This document shows, piece by piece, positions 10,325 to 19,472 of a stretch of 64,000 nucleotides of DNA (position 1 is the first letter of the stretch; the number at the start of each line of letters is the position of its first letter). Location of the stretch: the NCBI GenBank assembly GCA_020845495.1, contig JADLFM010000038.1, positions 1 to 64,000 on the forward strand, read 5' to 3'. Both the position numbers and the translations under genes were made by a program. The notes under the pieces were generated by a model. The model was not told the DNA's origin, ran no database searches, and saw only the letters and a list, made by a program, of their open reading frames with translations. Source of the DNA: Chloroflexota bacterium (GTDB lineage Bacteria > Chloroflexota > UBA6077 > JACCZL01).

Positions 10325-10353
10325 GGCGCCGCGCCGACTTTGGGCGCGGCGCC
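10325..10353 (+). terminator. Hairpin terminator after narI
   Basis: A perfect 11-base stem (GGCGCCGCGCC at 10325-10335, complement at 10343-10353) with a 7-base loop starts 10 bases after the narI stop. No strong T tract follows, only a T-rich stretch. Its position supports termination of the nar transcript. Confidence 0.75.
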
Positions 10354-10444
10354 TCTGTGTCTCAACCAGAGCCACGGTGGGAACTACATGGTCGTAACCT
10401 GGGAGCAGGTGGTTTTCACCTTGGTATTGGTTCAGGCTGTTGTG

Positions 10445-10474
10445 GGCCCCGGCGCGGGCCTCCGCGCCGGGGCC
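10445..10474. terminator. Second strong hairpin between narI and the LuxR gene
   Basis: A perfect 13-base stem (GGCCCCGGCGCGG at 10445-10457 with its complement at 10462-10474) and a 4-base loop. It lies between convergent genes and could stop transcription from either side. A 33-codon ORF (10388-10489) runs through it. Confidence 0.55.
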
Positions 10475-10657
10475 TGCCTGTTGCGCTGATCCGGGCGGCG
10501 TGGCGATCCAGCCCACCCCTGGCCGGGCATTTCTGCCGCACGACGTGGCAGATCTCGCGGACAGAGGGGGACATGTGTGAGGGGCCGGGCGAGTCACCTG
10601 TCGGCGCGGACGGCAGACACCGCGTGCGCCGACGAGCCCGGCTCGCGTTGGCGATGG

Positions 10658-11530
10658 CTAACGCGCTTCTCGCTCGATCAGTCCCAGGTGGACGGCGCGA
10701 ACGGCCGCCTGGGTGCGGTCGGCGACACCGAGCTTCGACAGCAGCCGCCCTACGTAGTTGCGAGCCGTTCCGGGGCTCAGTCCAAGCTCTTCCGCGATCT
10801 GGCGGTTTGTCTGCCCCCGCGCGACCAGTCGGAGGATGGTGGTCTCTCGGTCGGTGAGCACACCACCGGGGCTCTGTCGCCGGCTGGCTCGCCGGTCGGG
10901 TGGCGGACCGACGCAGGCTTCCCCGAGCACTCGCTCCAACAGTTCGCGTAGACGTCGCTCGCGCGAGCGCCCCTCGCGTTCGAGTGCCGCGCACTGCTCC
11001 TCGATCCGCCGCGCGTCAGTCACGTCGTGGAGGATCGCCAGGACGGCCTGGACACCGCCGGTTCCGTCCGGCTCGGGGACGAGGCGGGCTTGATAGTGGC
11101 GCATGCCGAGCAGCGTGCTGACCTGGAGATCGATCGTCTGGGTCCGGCCGGTCCGCACGGCCTGCTGAACGCTAAGATCCCAGGCCAGTTCCAGCGGTTC
11201 AGGCAGATCGAGATCGCGAATCCGGTGACCATGGAGATCGTCGAGCGAGCGACCGACGACCCGCTCGGCAGCGGGATTCGCGGATAGGAGCCGCCCCTGC
11301 GGGTCGACTCTGACGACGGCTTCTGGGGCGTCGTCGAGCAGTGCTCGTAGGGTGCGCTCCAGACTCGCTCGGACTTCGCGCTCAGCGTGCAGGGCTCGTT
11401 CGAGGCGCGCCCGCTCGCGCGTACTGACACTATCGCCGCTTCGGCTCGGCGCGCGGGCCACGCCCGAGGTCTCGGCCACGACCTCGAGTGGTCTGGTTGG
11501 ATCGGGCGTGTCGGTTCGGATTGGTGGCAC
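10658..11530 (-). CDS. PAS-domain LuxR-family transcriptional regulator
   Basis: About 290 residues from the GTG at 11530. A helical segment rich in Arg and Glu (TRERARLERALHAEREVRAS) leads into a PAS domain (ALLDDAPEAVVRVDPQGRLL, NPAAERVVGRSLDD). A short coiled coil follows, then a C-terminal LuxR helix-turn-helix (LTDRETTILRLVARGQTNRQ, then IAEELGLSPGTARNYVGRL). No receiver or kinase domain is visible, so it probably binds a ligand or redox cofactor in the PAS fold. It converges on the nar operon, so any role in nitrogen-oxide control is only positional. The frame stays open to an ATG at 11677, but that extension has unusual composition, so the start is uncertain. Confidence 0.8.
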   Translation of the reverse strand: MPPIRTDTPDPTRPLEVVAETSGVARAPSRSGDSVSTRERARLERALHAEREVRASLERTLRALLDDAPEAVVRVDPQGRLLSANPAAERVVGRSLDDLHGHRIRDLDLPEPLELAWDLSVQQAVRTGRTQTIDLQVSTLLGMRHYQARLVPEPDGTGGVQAVLAILHDVTDARRIEEQCAALEREGRSRERRLRELLERVLGEACVGPPPDRRASRRQSPGGVLTDRETTILRLVARGQTNRQIAEELGLSPGTARNYVGRLLSKLGVADRTQAAVRAVHLGLIEREAR

Positions 11531-11811
11531 GTGCGACGATCGCCAGCGGGGCGCTAGTCTGCTGCGCAGTACCCATTGCGGGATACCAGCGCAAGCCCCA
11601 TTCAGGCAGGATACCCGCCTTCGTGCCGCATCGCAATCGATGGCGAGCGTGTGAAGTGCGAGCGGCCCCGGAGCCATGTGACGTGCGAGAAGCGCACGAG
11701 ACGCGTGGTACGCGGCCCCGGAGTCCTACCTCCAGGGCCGCGTACCGCGCGACCGGGCCGTACGAGAGCGCCTTCGTCCAACGTTCGGACGAGCGATGGG
11801 TCCAGGGCGGC

Positions 11812-13434
11812 CTAGGGCAGGGCGTCGCCGAGCCGGAAGAGAATCGACGTCACGAGTTTGTCGGCGGTCCGTGTCCGATACTGAAGTGAGAACGTCCCAG
11901 GCTTCCCGCCGTCCCAGCTCGAGGGACCGAAACGCCCGATGAGCGACTCACTGGTGTAGGTGTCGATGATGCGGCCGTTGGCGCGCTCGGACGTGCCGAC
12001 CATCTGGGCGTCGCTTGGGATCAGGGTGCGGCCCTCGCTCCGGGCGACGTCGAGCGGAACAGCTTCCTGAGCAGCCCAGACGCGCTCCATGTGCCAGACG
12101 TTGCCGTCTCGGAAGCCGATGACGAAGCGGCCACTCTCGTAATCCTGCAAAATGCTCGAACGCGTCGGGCTGCCGTGGCTCTGCTCCCACGCGGCGCGGG
12201 ACAGCCCGAGACCGCCGGAGGAGTAGGCAGGCGGTCCCGCCTGAGCCACCGCTGCGTCGCCGGTGGCGACGTACTCTGCTGCAACCCAGCCGACCGTACC
12301 CGCCGGCTCGCGTACTCGACGCCAGGTCTTACCGTCGACCTGGGTAGACTCGCCCTGGTCTTCCAGCTTCGTACCCTCGGGCAGGATTCCCAGGCGCTCG
12401 CCTGCGCCAGGCGTCTTGCGGAGCGACAGTCCGTTCTGGCCAACGTTCGCCACGACGAGCGGCGCTGGCGTCGGCGGCTTTGCCGCAACTTCGGGCGTTG
12501 GCGCGACGGTCGCCACAGGGCCGGGTGCCTGAGTCACGACCGTCGGCGCAGGTGCCCCTCGTCCGACGGTGAGCAGGATCGCCGTCAACAGCGCGACACC
12601 GGCCACAATGGGCACGCCAGCCAGGATCCAGAGCGGCGCCCGCCGCCCGGGACGATTGGTGCGCCGATATCTGTCGACGATCTCGCCCGACCGTACCCGC
12701 GCGACGATCTCCTGAAGTGCAGTTGCTACAGCCTCGATCGCGATGTGGAACGTCGTGACCAGGTTCGGCGTATCGACGTTGTTCCGCTGCGACTGACCCT
12801 CAGCACGCGATGGTCTTGCTCCAGAGCGAGGTGAGCGCGCTTCCCTGCGAGACTCTCGAAACGACGATGCCTGGGAGTAGCCAGGTGACATGGACCGCTC
12901 GCCAGATGCGGGCTGCGCAATTGGCACCCGCGCCGCGGTCAGCGCCACCTCACCTGCCACTCCGACGGGAGCGCGTGGGGTCCGGGGCGTCCGTAGGCGA
13001 CGCACCTGTTCGAGCGTATCGTCCGCGAGGTCGTCGCGATCGAGCTGCCGGTAGACTGATGCGAGGCTGATGTAGGTCTCTTCAGACCGATCGCCGGCCC
13101 AGAGGTTGCGCTCGTACAGGTCCGCCGCGTCGGAGAGCCGGCCTCGCCGCTCGTAGAGCGCCGCGAGCGCAGCACGAGCCGACAGTTGCGTGCGCTCGTC
13201 GATAGCCGGGTTGTCGATCTGGTCGAGGAAGTGCGTTTCCTCAGCAGCGGCGTTGATGAACTTCGGCCCAGCTACGGACTGTGCATCGGGCGCCGCTGCG
13301 CCGGCCGGCAGACGCGCTGTGTCCGGTGAAGTGGGTCGCCGCTCGCCCCGAGCGGTCGGCCGGGTCCGGCTGCGTTCCAGAAGTCCGGCTGTCTCCGCTA
13401 ATGCGTCCACACCCCTGGCTCGATTGACCGCCAC
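11812..13434 (-). CDS. TPR and SH3b domain membrane protein
   Basis: A 540-residue protein. A TPR-like helical region lies at about 84-145 (ALAALYERRGRLSDAADLYE). A disordered basic/serine-rich stretch extends to about 215, and a single transmembrane helix at about 267-290 follows a Pro/Arg-rich segment. After a TPAP-rich linker comes a bacterial SH3 domain at about 326-391 (NGLSLRKTPGAGERLGILPE ... VGWVAAEYV). The C-terminal 150 residues have no recognisable domain. The expected topology is TPR inside, SH3b outside, suggesting a link between the cytoplasm and the cell wall or another surface protein. No substrate can be named. Confidence 0.75.
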   Translation of the reverse strand: MAVNRARGVDALAETAGLLERSRTRPTARGERRPTSPDTARLPAGAAAPDAQSVAGPKFINAAAEETHFLDQIDNPAIDERTQLSARAALAALYERRGRLSDAADLYERNLWAGDRSEETYISLASVYRQLDRDDLADDTLEQVRRLRTPRTPRAPVGVAGEVALTAARVPIAQPASGERSMSPGYSQASSFRESRREARSPRSGARPSRAEGQSQRNNVDTPNLVTTFHIAIEAVATALQEIVARVRSGEIVDRYRRTNRPGRRAPLWILAGVPIVAGVALLTAILLTVGRGAPAPTVVTQAPGPVATVAPTPEVAAKPPTPAPLVVANVGQNGLSLRKTPGAGERLGILPEGTKLEDQGESTQVDGKTWRRVREPAGTVGWVAAEYVATGDAAVAQAGPPAYSSGGLGLSRAAWEQSHGSPTRSSILQDYESGRFVIGFRDGNVWHMERVWAAQEAVPLDVARSEGRTLIPSDAQMVGTSERANGRIIDTYTSESLIGRFGPSSWDGGKPGTFSLQYRTRTADKLVTSILFRLGDALP

Positions 13435-13931
13435 GCCTCACCCCCGCCTGTGTCCTCACCACCGGTCTACCCCCGCCGTTACAGTCCCGATTCCCGGTGG
13501 CGGCCTGAGTGTAGTCGGTCTGTTACGTTCTGACTAGCCTACCTGTCACCATGCCGGTAGTGTCAGATGACACCGATTGACGGAAGGCGCACGAAGACAC
13601 CTTGTGCGGGCAGTCGGAGTACGGCGACCGAAGGATTGACGATGTGTTGGCATGTCCGAGTGGTGCACAGTGTGTCGATCGTGTTTCGGTTGTGTCCACA
13701 TGCAACCCGCCGGGAGCGGCCAGACCGTCGTCGCCCCGGTCAGCGCGCTCGATCTCAGAAGCGTGCTCGTCGCTTGCCCACGCCAGGAGCGATGGCGGCC
13801 ACACGGCGACGCCGGGATCCGTTGCCGCTCACTCCTACCGCCGTCCGGTCATCCCGCCCACTCCTGGCCACCTGGCTTGGCACTCCTGGCCACCCGGCCT
13901 GCTCGCTACGGCACAACGGCGGACGTCGTGG
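13435..13931. other. 497-base stretch without a convincing gene
   Basis: This intergenic region holds no ORF with credible composition on either strand. A short direct duplication of CACTCCTGGCCACC occurs near 13860-13895. It should contain the promoter of the minus-strand TPR/SH3b gene; no clear -10/-35 pair was found. Confidence 0.5.
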
Positions 13932-15443
13932 CTAGAGGCTGGCCGGGCCAGCCCCCACGAAGGAGGGCCAGGAACCGCAGTCGTCGACGAGAGTGAATCG
14001 GACGAGCATGTCCGTGCCCGCGACGTCGCGACGAACGCTGAACTGGACGGACCAGACCCCGGGGCCGAGCGGCAGTGGCGCCGAGGCGCGGCCTTCGATG
14101 AAGCCATCGGGCAGGTGCACCGCGACGTGTGCATTGCGAAGCTGGTCAAAGGTCAGGCTTCTGAGAGAGTTGTCTGGCAGGAAGTTGGAGCGGGTTGCCG
14201 TGGCCGTGACCAGCATGGTTCCTGGCCCGGCCGGAGCGGCCGAGAGCGCGATGCGTGGCCGTGGGGCGCATGCCCCGAGCGCAGGCGTGGCACTGGGCGG
14301 AGCTGGGGGTGTTGAAGAGGGCTGTGTGGGCGTGAGCACTGCCGTGCTCAGCGGCACGGGGGTGGCGGTGCGCGTCGGCGTCGACGAGGGCGCGAGAGTT
14401 GGAGTTGTCGTCGGGGTGGGCGTGGATGCTGGTGTGCCGGTGGGCGTCGGTGTGTCCAGGGGCGTTGACGTGGGTGTAGGCGTGAGCGTGGCCGTCGAGG
14501 TGGTTGTGGGAGTTGTGGTCGGAGTGCTGGTAGGAACGATCTCCTCCGGCAGCCATGCAACGCCACGCGGCTCGATGCCAACCGACGTGAAGTCCGACAC
14601 CTGCTGCCAGGACTTCAGGTCGAACACCTTGAGGGCATGCTCGCCGGAGGAAGCGGCATAGAGGCGGTCGTTCGACTCGCTCACAGCCATCCCAGCCGTC
14701 ACCACTCCAACCGCGAACGGCGTCATATAGGTGTGCCCAGCCAGGTCGTAGGCCCGAATCGCGGTGTCCATGGGAACCGCCATGAAGAGGCTCTGCCCGT
14801 CCGGGGAGATGGCCAGATCCTGTACGCCGGCACTGCTCCCCAGCGGCAGCAGGATCGTCCCCACCTGCGCCAGATCCTGGGTGTCCAGGATGGCGACTCT
14901 GGCCTCGCCAGCGAGTGCAACGTAGATCCGGGCGCCGTCTGGACTGACGACGACGCCGAACGGCGAGGTGCCGACAGTTATGGGAGTCTGGAGCGCCACC
15001 CCCGTCACTGCGTCGAAGACGGCGAGGGTACCGTTGTTCCCGAGGGTTACGTACAGGGTCGCACTGTCCGGCGAGAGGGCGATGCCATTCGGACTGCCGC
15101 CGACCGGTATCTCGCCTTCGATCGCTCCGCCGAGCCGCGCCCACCTGACGGCAGTATGCGACGAGCCCGTCAGGTACACCCGGCCGGCCGTGCGCGAGAC
15201 GGCGATGGCGGTATAGGCGGACAGCACGGCCGACGGGCTCTCAACAACGATCCCTGTCTCCGGGTCAACGATGTGATACTGGCTGGTCGACTGATCGGCA
15301 ACGTACAGGCGCGCAGCAGCGGGACTATCGGCTACCGCGAACTGCATCGGCGGTACGAGGACGAGCAGGAGCACCAGGATCAGCGCCGCCGCCCAGGTGA
15401 GTGAGACGGCCCATGATGAGGAGGCGTCGAGCCTGCGGCGCAT
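13932..15443 (-). CDS. Secreted YVTN-type beta-propeller protein with TPT-rich linker
   Basis: A 503-residue exported protein. A signal/anchor helix covers about 13-38. It is followed by a YVTN/NHL-like beta-propeller at about 45-305 with repeated blades (IALSPDSATLYVTLGNNGTL, VVVSPDGARIYVALAGEARV, LAISPDGQSLFMAVPMDTAI). A long Thr/Pro/Ser linker (about 307-392) then separates the propeller from a C-terminal domain of about 100 residues that looks like a beta-sandwich. Such proteins are typically surface-attached or secreted binding proteins. The low-complexity linker is typical of Chloroflexota surface proteins and may be glycosylated. No partner gene is evident. Confidence 0.8.
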   Translation of the reverse strand: MRRRLDASSSWAVSLTWAAALILVLLLVLVPPMQFAVADSPAAARLYVADQSTSQYHIVDPETGIVVESPSAVLSAYTAIAVSRTAGRVYLTGSSHTAVRWARLGGAIEGEIPVGGSPNGIALSPDSATLYVTLGNNGTLAVFDAVTGVALQTPITVGTSPFGVVVSPDGARIYVALAGEARVAILDTQDLAQVGTILLPLGSSAGVQDLAISPDGQSLFMAVPMDTAIRAYDLAGHTYMTPFAVGVVTAGMAVSESNDRLYAASSGEHALKVFDLKSWQQVSDFTSVGIEPRGVAWLPEEIVPTSTPTTTPTTTSTATLTPTPTSTPLDTPTPTGTPASTPTPTTTPTLAPSSTPTRTATPVPLSTAVLTPTQPSSTPPAPPSATPALGACAPRPRIALSAAPAGPGTMLVTATATRSNFLPDNSLRSLTFDQLRNAHVAVHLPDGFIEGRASAPLPLGPGVWSVQFSVRRDVAGTDMLVRFTLVDDCGSWPSFVGAGPASL

Positions 15444-15566
15444 CAGGCGACCGCGTGTGATTGACGTCCGGTGGCGTGGCCCATGTGCAACGCGTCCTCA
15501 CTCCGGCGAGATACCGCGCCTAGCGTACCACCACCCGCCTCATATTGCTAATGGCTGCCCCGAAGA

Positions 15567-15596
15567 GCTGATGGCCGAAGGGCTGATGGCCGAAGG
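15567..15596. repeat. Two-copy 15-base tandem repeat
   Basis: GCTGATGGCCGAAGG occurs twice in succession (15567-15581 and 15582-15596) in the gap between the propeller gene and the Vps62-like gene. The meaning is unknown; replication slippage is the simplest explanation. Confidence 0.5.
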
Positions 15597-15719
15597 CCTG
15601 GCGGGTGGATCTGGGCTGGACTCGGCGGTACCGAGACGATCAGCCTGCCATGCCGTTCTGCTGGTTGGCACCTCGATCCGAGGTGGCGCGATCCAGGCTG
15701 TCGTTGCGGGATCGTGCCG

Positions 15720-17597
15720 TCAGGCGCGAAGTTCGCGGACGTTCTCCCAGAGCACGAAGAGGCCGGCTGCCAGCACGCCCAGGACGACGATCTGCCAGGC
15801 AAACTCGTACACCAGAACCCCGACCGCGACGACCGCAAGCGCGATCGATACGGTCGAGACGAGGCCGGCCAGTTGGCGGCGGAAGGCCGCCTCGACGACG
15901 ACGAGGGTGCCGATCATCGCCACGATACCGGCGACGAGGTGTTGTGGTGCGGCCACGATCAACGCGACGATCCCGACGAGCAATAGCCCGACACTCGTTG
16001 CTGCCCAGACCTCCATCACCCGGCGCAGCCGAAGATCGGCCGGACTGGCTGGCCGGGCGAGGCGGCGAATATGCGCTCGCCGCTCGTCCTCAGCGGTCAC
16101 CGCGCCCGGCGGGCGACGGGCAAGCTGAATCCGGCGCTCAGCGAGAGCCTGGAGCAACATCTCGCCCTGAGCGCGCTCGCGGCGCAGACCGTCTACCTCG
16201 GCGCGAAGCGCCCTGATTCGGCCTTGAAGCGTCGCGAGACGTGGCGCGAGATGTGGGCGAGTCTGGAGCGCGGCGAGCTCGGCGCCCAGTTGATTCAACT
16301 CGTCGGCATGGGCGGCGATCTGCTCGGCCAGTTCGGCCTGGCGAGCGGCGAGGGTTTCCGTGCGGGCGCGCAGCACGCCCGGTTCGGCGGCCGGCGTCGG
16401 CACTTTGTCGAGCCCGGCCCAGCCGACCGGGTCGTACCAGGCGCGTCGGACGGCGCCGTCGCGGCGGTACATCGGACCAGAGGGTGCATTCTCGCCGGCC
16501 GCCGGATCGCGGGCGAAGTAGCCCCACAGGCCGCGATACTGGCTGACCCAGCGTGGCACCGGATCGAGCAAGATAGGCGTCCACTCGCGGCGCTGGTCCG
16601 GTCCGATGGTAACTCCGTCGCCGCGGGCGTAGTCCACGAAGGGCACCCGGAACATGTCCGGCCGCAACCCAAGCGGCAGGATCGTCTGCCCAAGAGAGCG
16701 GCTCCAGAACTGCGCCAGCCGTCCCGACCAGCGCGCCAGCGGGTACAGGTATGGGACATCTACTTCGGCGACGTACTCGCCCGCCTGGAAGTAGGCAGCG
16801 TGCGAGCCGGCCGCCGCGTACACGACCGGATGATCGCCCACCCGCTCGACTTCGGCCGTATCGTCCCAGGCTCGCCGGAGATCGTCGCCCGCGAAGTCGT
16901 GCGAACCGTAGGCGACCCAGGCCGGCGCCACCTCCCCGTTCGCGCGCTCGTAGAGATACACGACGATCGACTCCCAGTCGGCCTCGTGGTCGTTGGCGCC
17001 GTAGAAGCCAGAGCGCCAGTTATTGAACGGATAGAAGAACCAGTACTGAAGCGCGATCCAGCCGTGCTCCCGGACCACTCGGCCGTAGTAGGTGTGGTGC
17101 CGGTTGGGGTGCGGGCGGTTCCGGCAGGTCAGCAGCGCCGCTGCGGCTGCGTCGCCGGGCACCCGGCCGCGCAGCAGCAGCGTCACCGAGAACAGCGCGT
17201 CGAGCAGGCGCGACGCGTACCCCACCCGCGCCAGCCGAGCGACGTCAGCATGGAAGCCGTGCTGACGATCGCGCAGGCGCCGGACGTTCTCGCGGACGAT
17301 GAACGCCGACAACTCAGCCAGGTTCAGGGGATCGCTGAACATCATGTACAAGACGTCACCCGGCTGGGCTGGCCGTTGCTGCGCCAGCCGGTCCAGGTCT
17401 AGCGAAGCTTCCTCGACGAGTAGCTCACGCCGTCCATCGTCGTGCGAGACCCAGAGGCTGGATTGCCGTACGTACCAGTCGGTATCGGTCGGCAAGAACT
17501 CCTCGCCACGCGTGAAGCACACGATTGGCTCAAACCGGCGGAGGAGCTCGAGGTCGCCGGGCACCGTGCGCGCGGCGACGCGTTCAGCGGTCGTCAT
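15720..17597 (-). CDS. Vps62-like domain protein with coiled coil and membrane helices
   Basis: A 625-residue protein. Residues about 20-410 resemble the Vps62 / plant DUF946 fold: the signature NDHEADWESIVVYL at 202-215 and the AAGSHAAYF segment at 262-270 are the conserved core. A long coiled coil (about 425-520, heptad-rich Ala/Leu/Arg/Glu) follows, and then about four closely packed transmembrane helices (about 550-620). The related NPP1 toxin family uses a comparable GHRHDWE motif, but no signal peptide is present here, so secretion of the N-terminal domain is unclear. It overlaps the small membrane protein gene upstream by 14 bases, so the two are probably coexpressed. The function is not known. 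Confidence 0.75.
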   Translation of the reverse strand: MTTAERVAARTVPGDLELLRRFEPIVCFTRGEEFLPTDTDWYVRQSSLWVSHDDGRRELLVEEASLDLDRLAQQRPAQPGDVLYMMFSDPLNLAELSAFIVRENVRRLRDRQHGFHADVARLARVGYASRLLDALFSVTLLLRGRVPGDAAAAALLTCRNRPHPNRHHTYYGRVVREHGWIALQYWFFYPFNNWRSGFYGANDHEADWESIVVYLYERANGEVAPAWVAYGSHDFAGDDLRRAWDDTAEVERVGDHPVVYAAAGSHAAYFQAGEYVAEVDVPYLYPLARWSGRLAQFWSRSLGQTILPLGLRPDMFRVPFVDYARGDGVTIGPDQRREWTPILLDPVPRWVSQYRGLWGYFARDPAAGENAPSGPMYRRDGAVRRAWYDPVGWAGLDKVPTPAAEPGVLRARTETLAARQAELAEQIAAHADELNQLGAELAALQTRPHLAPRLATLQGRIRALRAEVDGLRRERAQGEMLLQALAERRIQLARRPPGAVTAEDERRAHIRRLARPASPADLRLRRVMEVWAATSVGLLLVGIVALIVAAPQHLVAGIVAMIGTLVVVEAAFRRQLAGLVSTVSIALAVVAVGVLVYEFAWQIVVLGVLAAGLFVLWENVRELRA

Positions 17598-18018
17598 CGC
17601 TCCTCTGGAACGCCTGCCACACTTCGCGTTGATTGAGCGCCAGGACGAGCAGGCTGCTCACCGCCATGCTGACAAAGTGCGGCGTGCCCCTGAAGTACCC
17701 GATCAGGGTGGCTGCGAGAATGATGCCCTGGACCATGATCGCCGCGAACCAGGCCCACTCGCGCAGACGCAGCAGCCCATACACCGAGGCCAACAGAACG
17801 AGGCTTAGGCCCATGGCGGCAGCGATGACGAGAGCGGCGCTTTGCGAGTCAGCCTGCACGAGCTGATTGTCCAGAATCACGCTCGACCCGGCGAAGAGGA
17901 CCAGCGCCCCGACGATCAGCGCAAGCAGCGCCTGAGCCGCGAGCAGGATCGCCGCGAGTGAGACGGCGCGCGGGCGCCTGATTCGGGGCCGCCTGGAAGC
18001 TCGTCGTGTTTCAATCAT
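17584..18018 (-). CDS. Small four-helix membrane protein
   Basis: A 144-residue protein with a basic N-terminus (MIETRRASRRPRIRRPRAVS) and four hydrophobic helices, the last ending in LALNQREVWQAFQRSDDDR-like polar sequence. Its stop region overlaps the start of the Vps62-like gene by 14 bases, pointing to translational coupling and a possible membrane complex with that protein. A longer upstream frame to 18333 was rejected as opposite-strand shadow. No family is recognised. Confidence 0.7.
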   Translation of the reverse strand: MIETRRASRRPRIRRPRAVSLAAILLAAQALLALIVGALVLFAGSSVILDNQLVQADSQSAALVIAAAMGLSLVLLASVYGLLRLREWAWFAAIMVQGIILAATLIGYFRGTPHFVSMAVSSLLVLALNQREVWQAFQRSDDDR

Positions 18019-18071
18019 CCTGAACCGGTGGCCGTTGGCCCTCTCGTTCGGATGATACCGCCCAGCGTCGA

Positions 18072-19472
18072 TCAGGAGTCCGGCTCGAACGACCCCAGGT
18101 ACTCCATCAGGAAGGTGAGGTCGTCCTTGTAGCGGTCTCGTAGCTCCGAGAGCAGCGATCGGAAGTCGGCTTGCGCCTTCGCGTCGGCCAGGGTCCGGAT
18201 CGGCTTGAAGGTCAGCAGCACGACCCGCCCCGAGATCAGGTAGTCGTACGAGCGCTCGCCGTCCTGGATCGTGCGGCGCGGATCGCGAGCGGTCGGGAAC
18301 GGATCCATGTCGGATGGCTCGCCCGTCCCCCACTTGATCGGGGCGTCGTCGGTCGTGATGAACTGGCTGTACAGGCCGGTCCAGCCCGCGTTGTCGCGAT
18401 GGGCGTACGGATCGCGCTTGCCGCGCTCGTCGTCCTCGCCGGTCTTGTAGGAGACAGAGACGGTTCCATCCCAGTCGTACTCGATGCGGAAGACCAGGCC
18501 GTCGGGGATCTCGTCCAGCGTGGTGCGGGTGCCGACGGCATCGTCGATGGCCGCGAACGGAAAGCCCTGATCCCGGCGGAAGGTCGCCCGAGTCATCTGT
18601 GGCAGATCGGGATCGTTCAACGCCTCGGTATGGTCTGCATGCGTCATTGCCTCGCGGATCGGGTCGAGGTAGGACCTGGTCCGGTCGACTCCGAGCGTCA
18701 GGCTCTCACCGGGCTTGACGGCTGCGGCGAGTTTGCGCGTGGCAGCGGCCTGGAACATGTCCGGGTCTTGTACTCGGTAAATGAGCCGGGCCAGCGTCAG
18801 CGGGTCGAGCTGGCCGGAGCCGAGCAGGTAGGCAAGGTCCGGATGGAGGGTGATAGTGCTGTAGCCGGGCGTCGCCGCTGGCACCTGCTCGCGCAGGATC
18901 GGGAAGCGCTCGGTCAGGTAGAGCAACAGCCGATCGCCGGCCTCGCTGACGTACTCGCGCACCCGCGCCGGGCGGCCGAAGTTCTCGTCACGATCTTCCT
19001 GCCAGCGCACGATGAACGTGCCCGGTGGCACGGTGAGCGTAAACTCGTCCCCCGGCTGGATCGACGTCGCGGTCCGATCCGGGTGGGCCGCGAAGTAGGC
19101 GGCGCTCACGTAGTCGATCGGCCCCTGACCGTCGACCTGGAAGAGCGGCGTCAGCTTGGATACGGCGACGAGATAGGGACTGCCGCCACGCCCGATCTGC
19201 ACGGTGTATTGCGGCCAGCCGCGCTCGTCAGTTCCGGCAGCCTCGAACGTGAAGCCATCGGTGGGCTGCTCGGGGGGTAGTGGCTGCTGGGGCGCATCGG
19301 CCGGGCGGGGCGCCGGCATCGGCAGGCTGACGGCCTGGCCGCCGCCGATCAGGCGTGGCATGACCTCGACGGCATGGTCGGTGGCCTGACAGCCTGCTTG
19401 AATGGCCATCAGGCCAGCGACGGCCACGACCAGCACTCGATGACGGAGCGTCCGCGTGCGGTGTGCTTGCAT
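18072..19472 (-). CDS. Secreted protein of an unnamed family, paralogue of the protein at 62029
   Basis: A 466-residue exported protein. The N-terminus has Arg residues, a hydrophobic stretch and C28 in IQAGC, a weak lipobox. A Pro-rich linker follows. The mature part is similar over its length to the product of 62029-63210: GTDERGWPQYTVQIGRGGS versus GTDEARNVDRYQVTIGPGAS; IQPGDEFTLTVPPGTFIVR versus LRPNDSFILEVPAGTFVSR; and a shared region with FRRDQGFPFAAIDD versus FRREDQDIPYVRVDD. The N-terminal part has a LysM-like feel (long loop, then PGD and a TFIV strand) but is not a recognisable LysM. Its ATG overlaps the stop of the penicillin-binding protein gene (TGATG), so the two are an operon and a cell-wall role is plausible. 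Confidence 0.75.
   Translation of the reverse strand: MQAHRTRTLRHRVLVVAVAGLMAIQAGCQATDHAVEVMPRLIGGGQAVSLPMPAPRPADAPQQPLPPEQPTDGFTFEAAGTDERGWPQYTVQIGRGGSPYLVAVSKLTPLFQVDGQGPIDYVSAAYFAAHPDRTATSIQPGDEFTLTVPPGTFIVRWQEDRDENFGRPARVREYVSEAGDRLLLYLTERFPILREQVPAATPGYSTITLHPDLAYLLGSGQLDPLTLARLIYRVQDPDMFQAAATRKLAAAVKPGESLTLGVDRTRSYLDPIREAMTHADHTEALNDPDLPQMTRATFRRDQGFPFAAIDDAVGTRTTLDEIPDGLVFRIEYDWDGTVSVSYKTGEDDERGKRDPYAHRDNAGWTGLYSQFITTDDAPIKWGTGEPSDMDPFPTARDPRRTIQDGERSYDYLISGRVVLLTFKPIRTLADAKAQADFRSLLSELRDRYKDDLTFLMEYLGSFEPDS

Noticed and set aside
16071..17402. Plus-strand open frame opposite the Vps62-like gene
   Set aside because: It lacks family similarity and lies entirely antisense to a well-supported gene.
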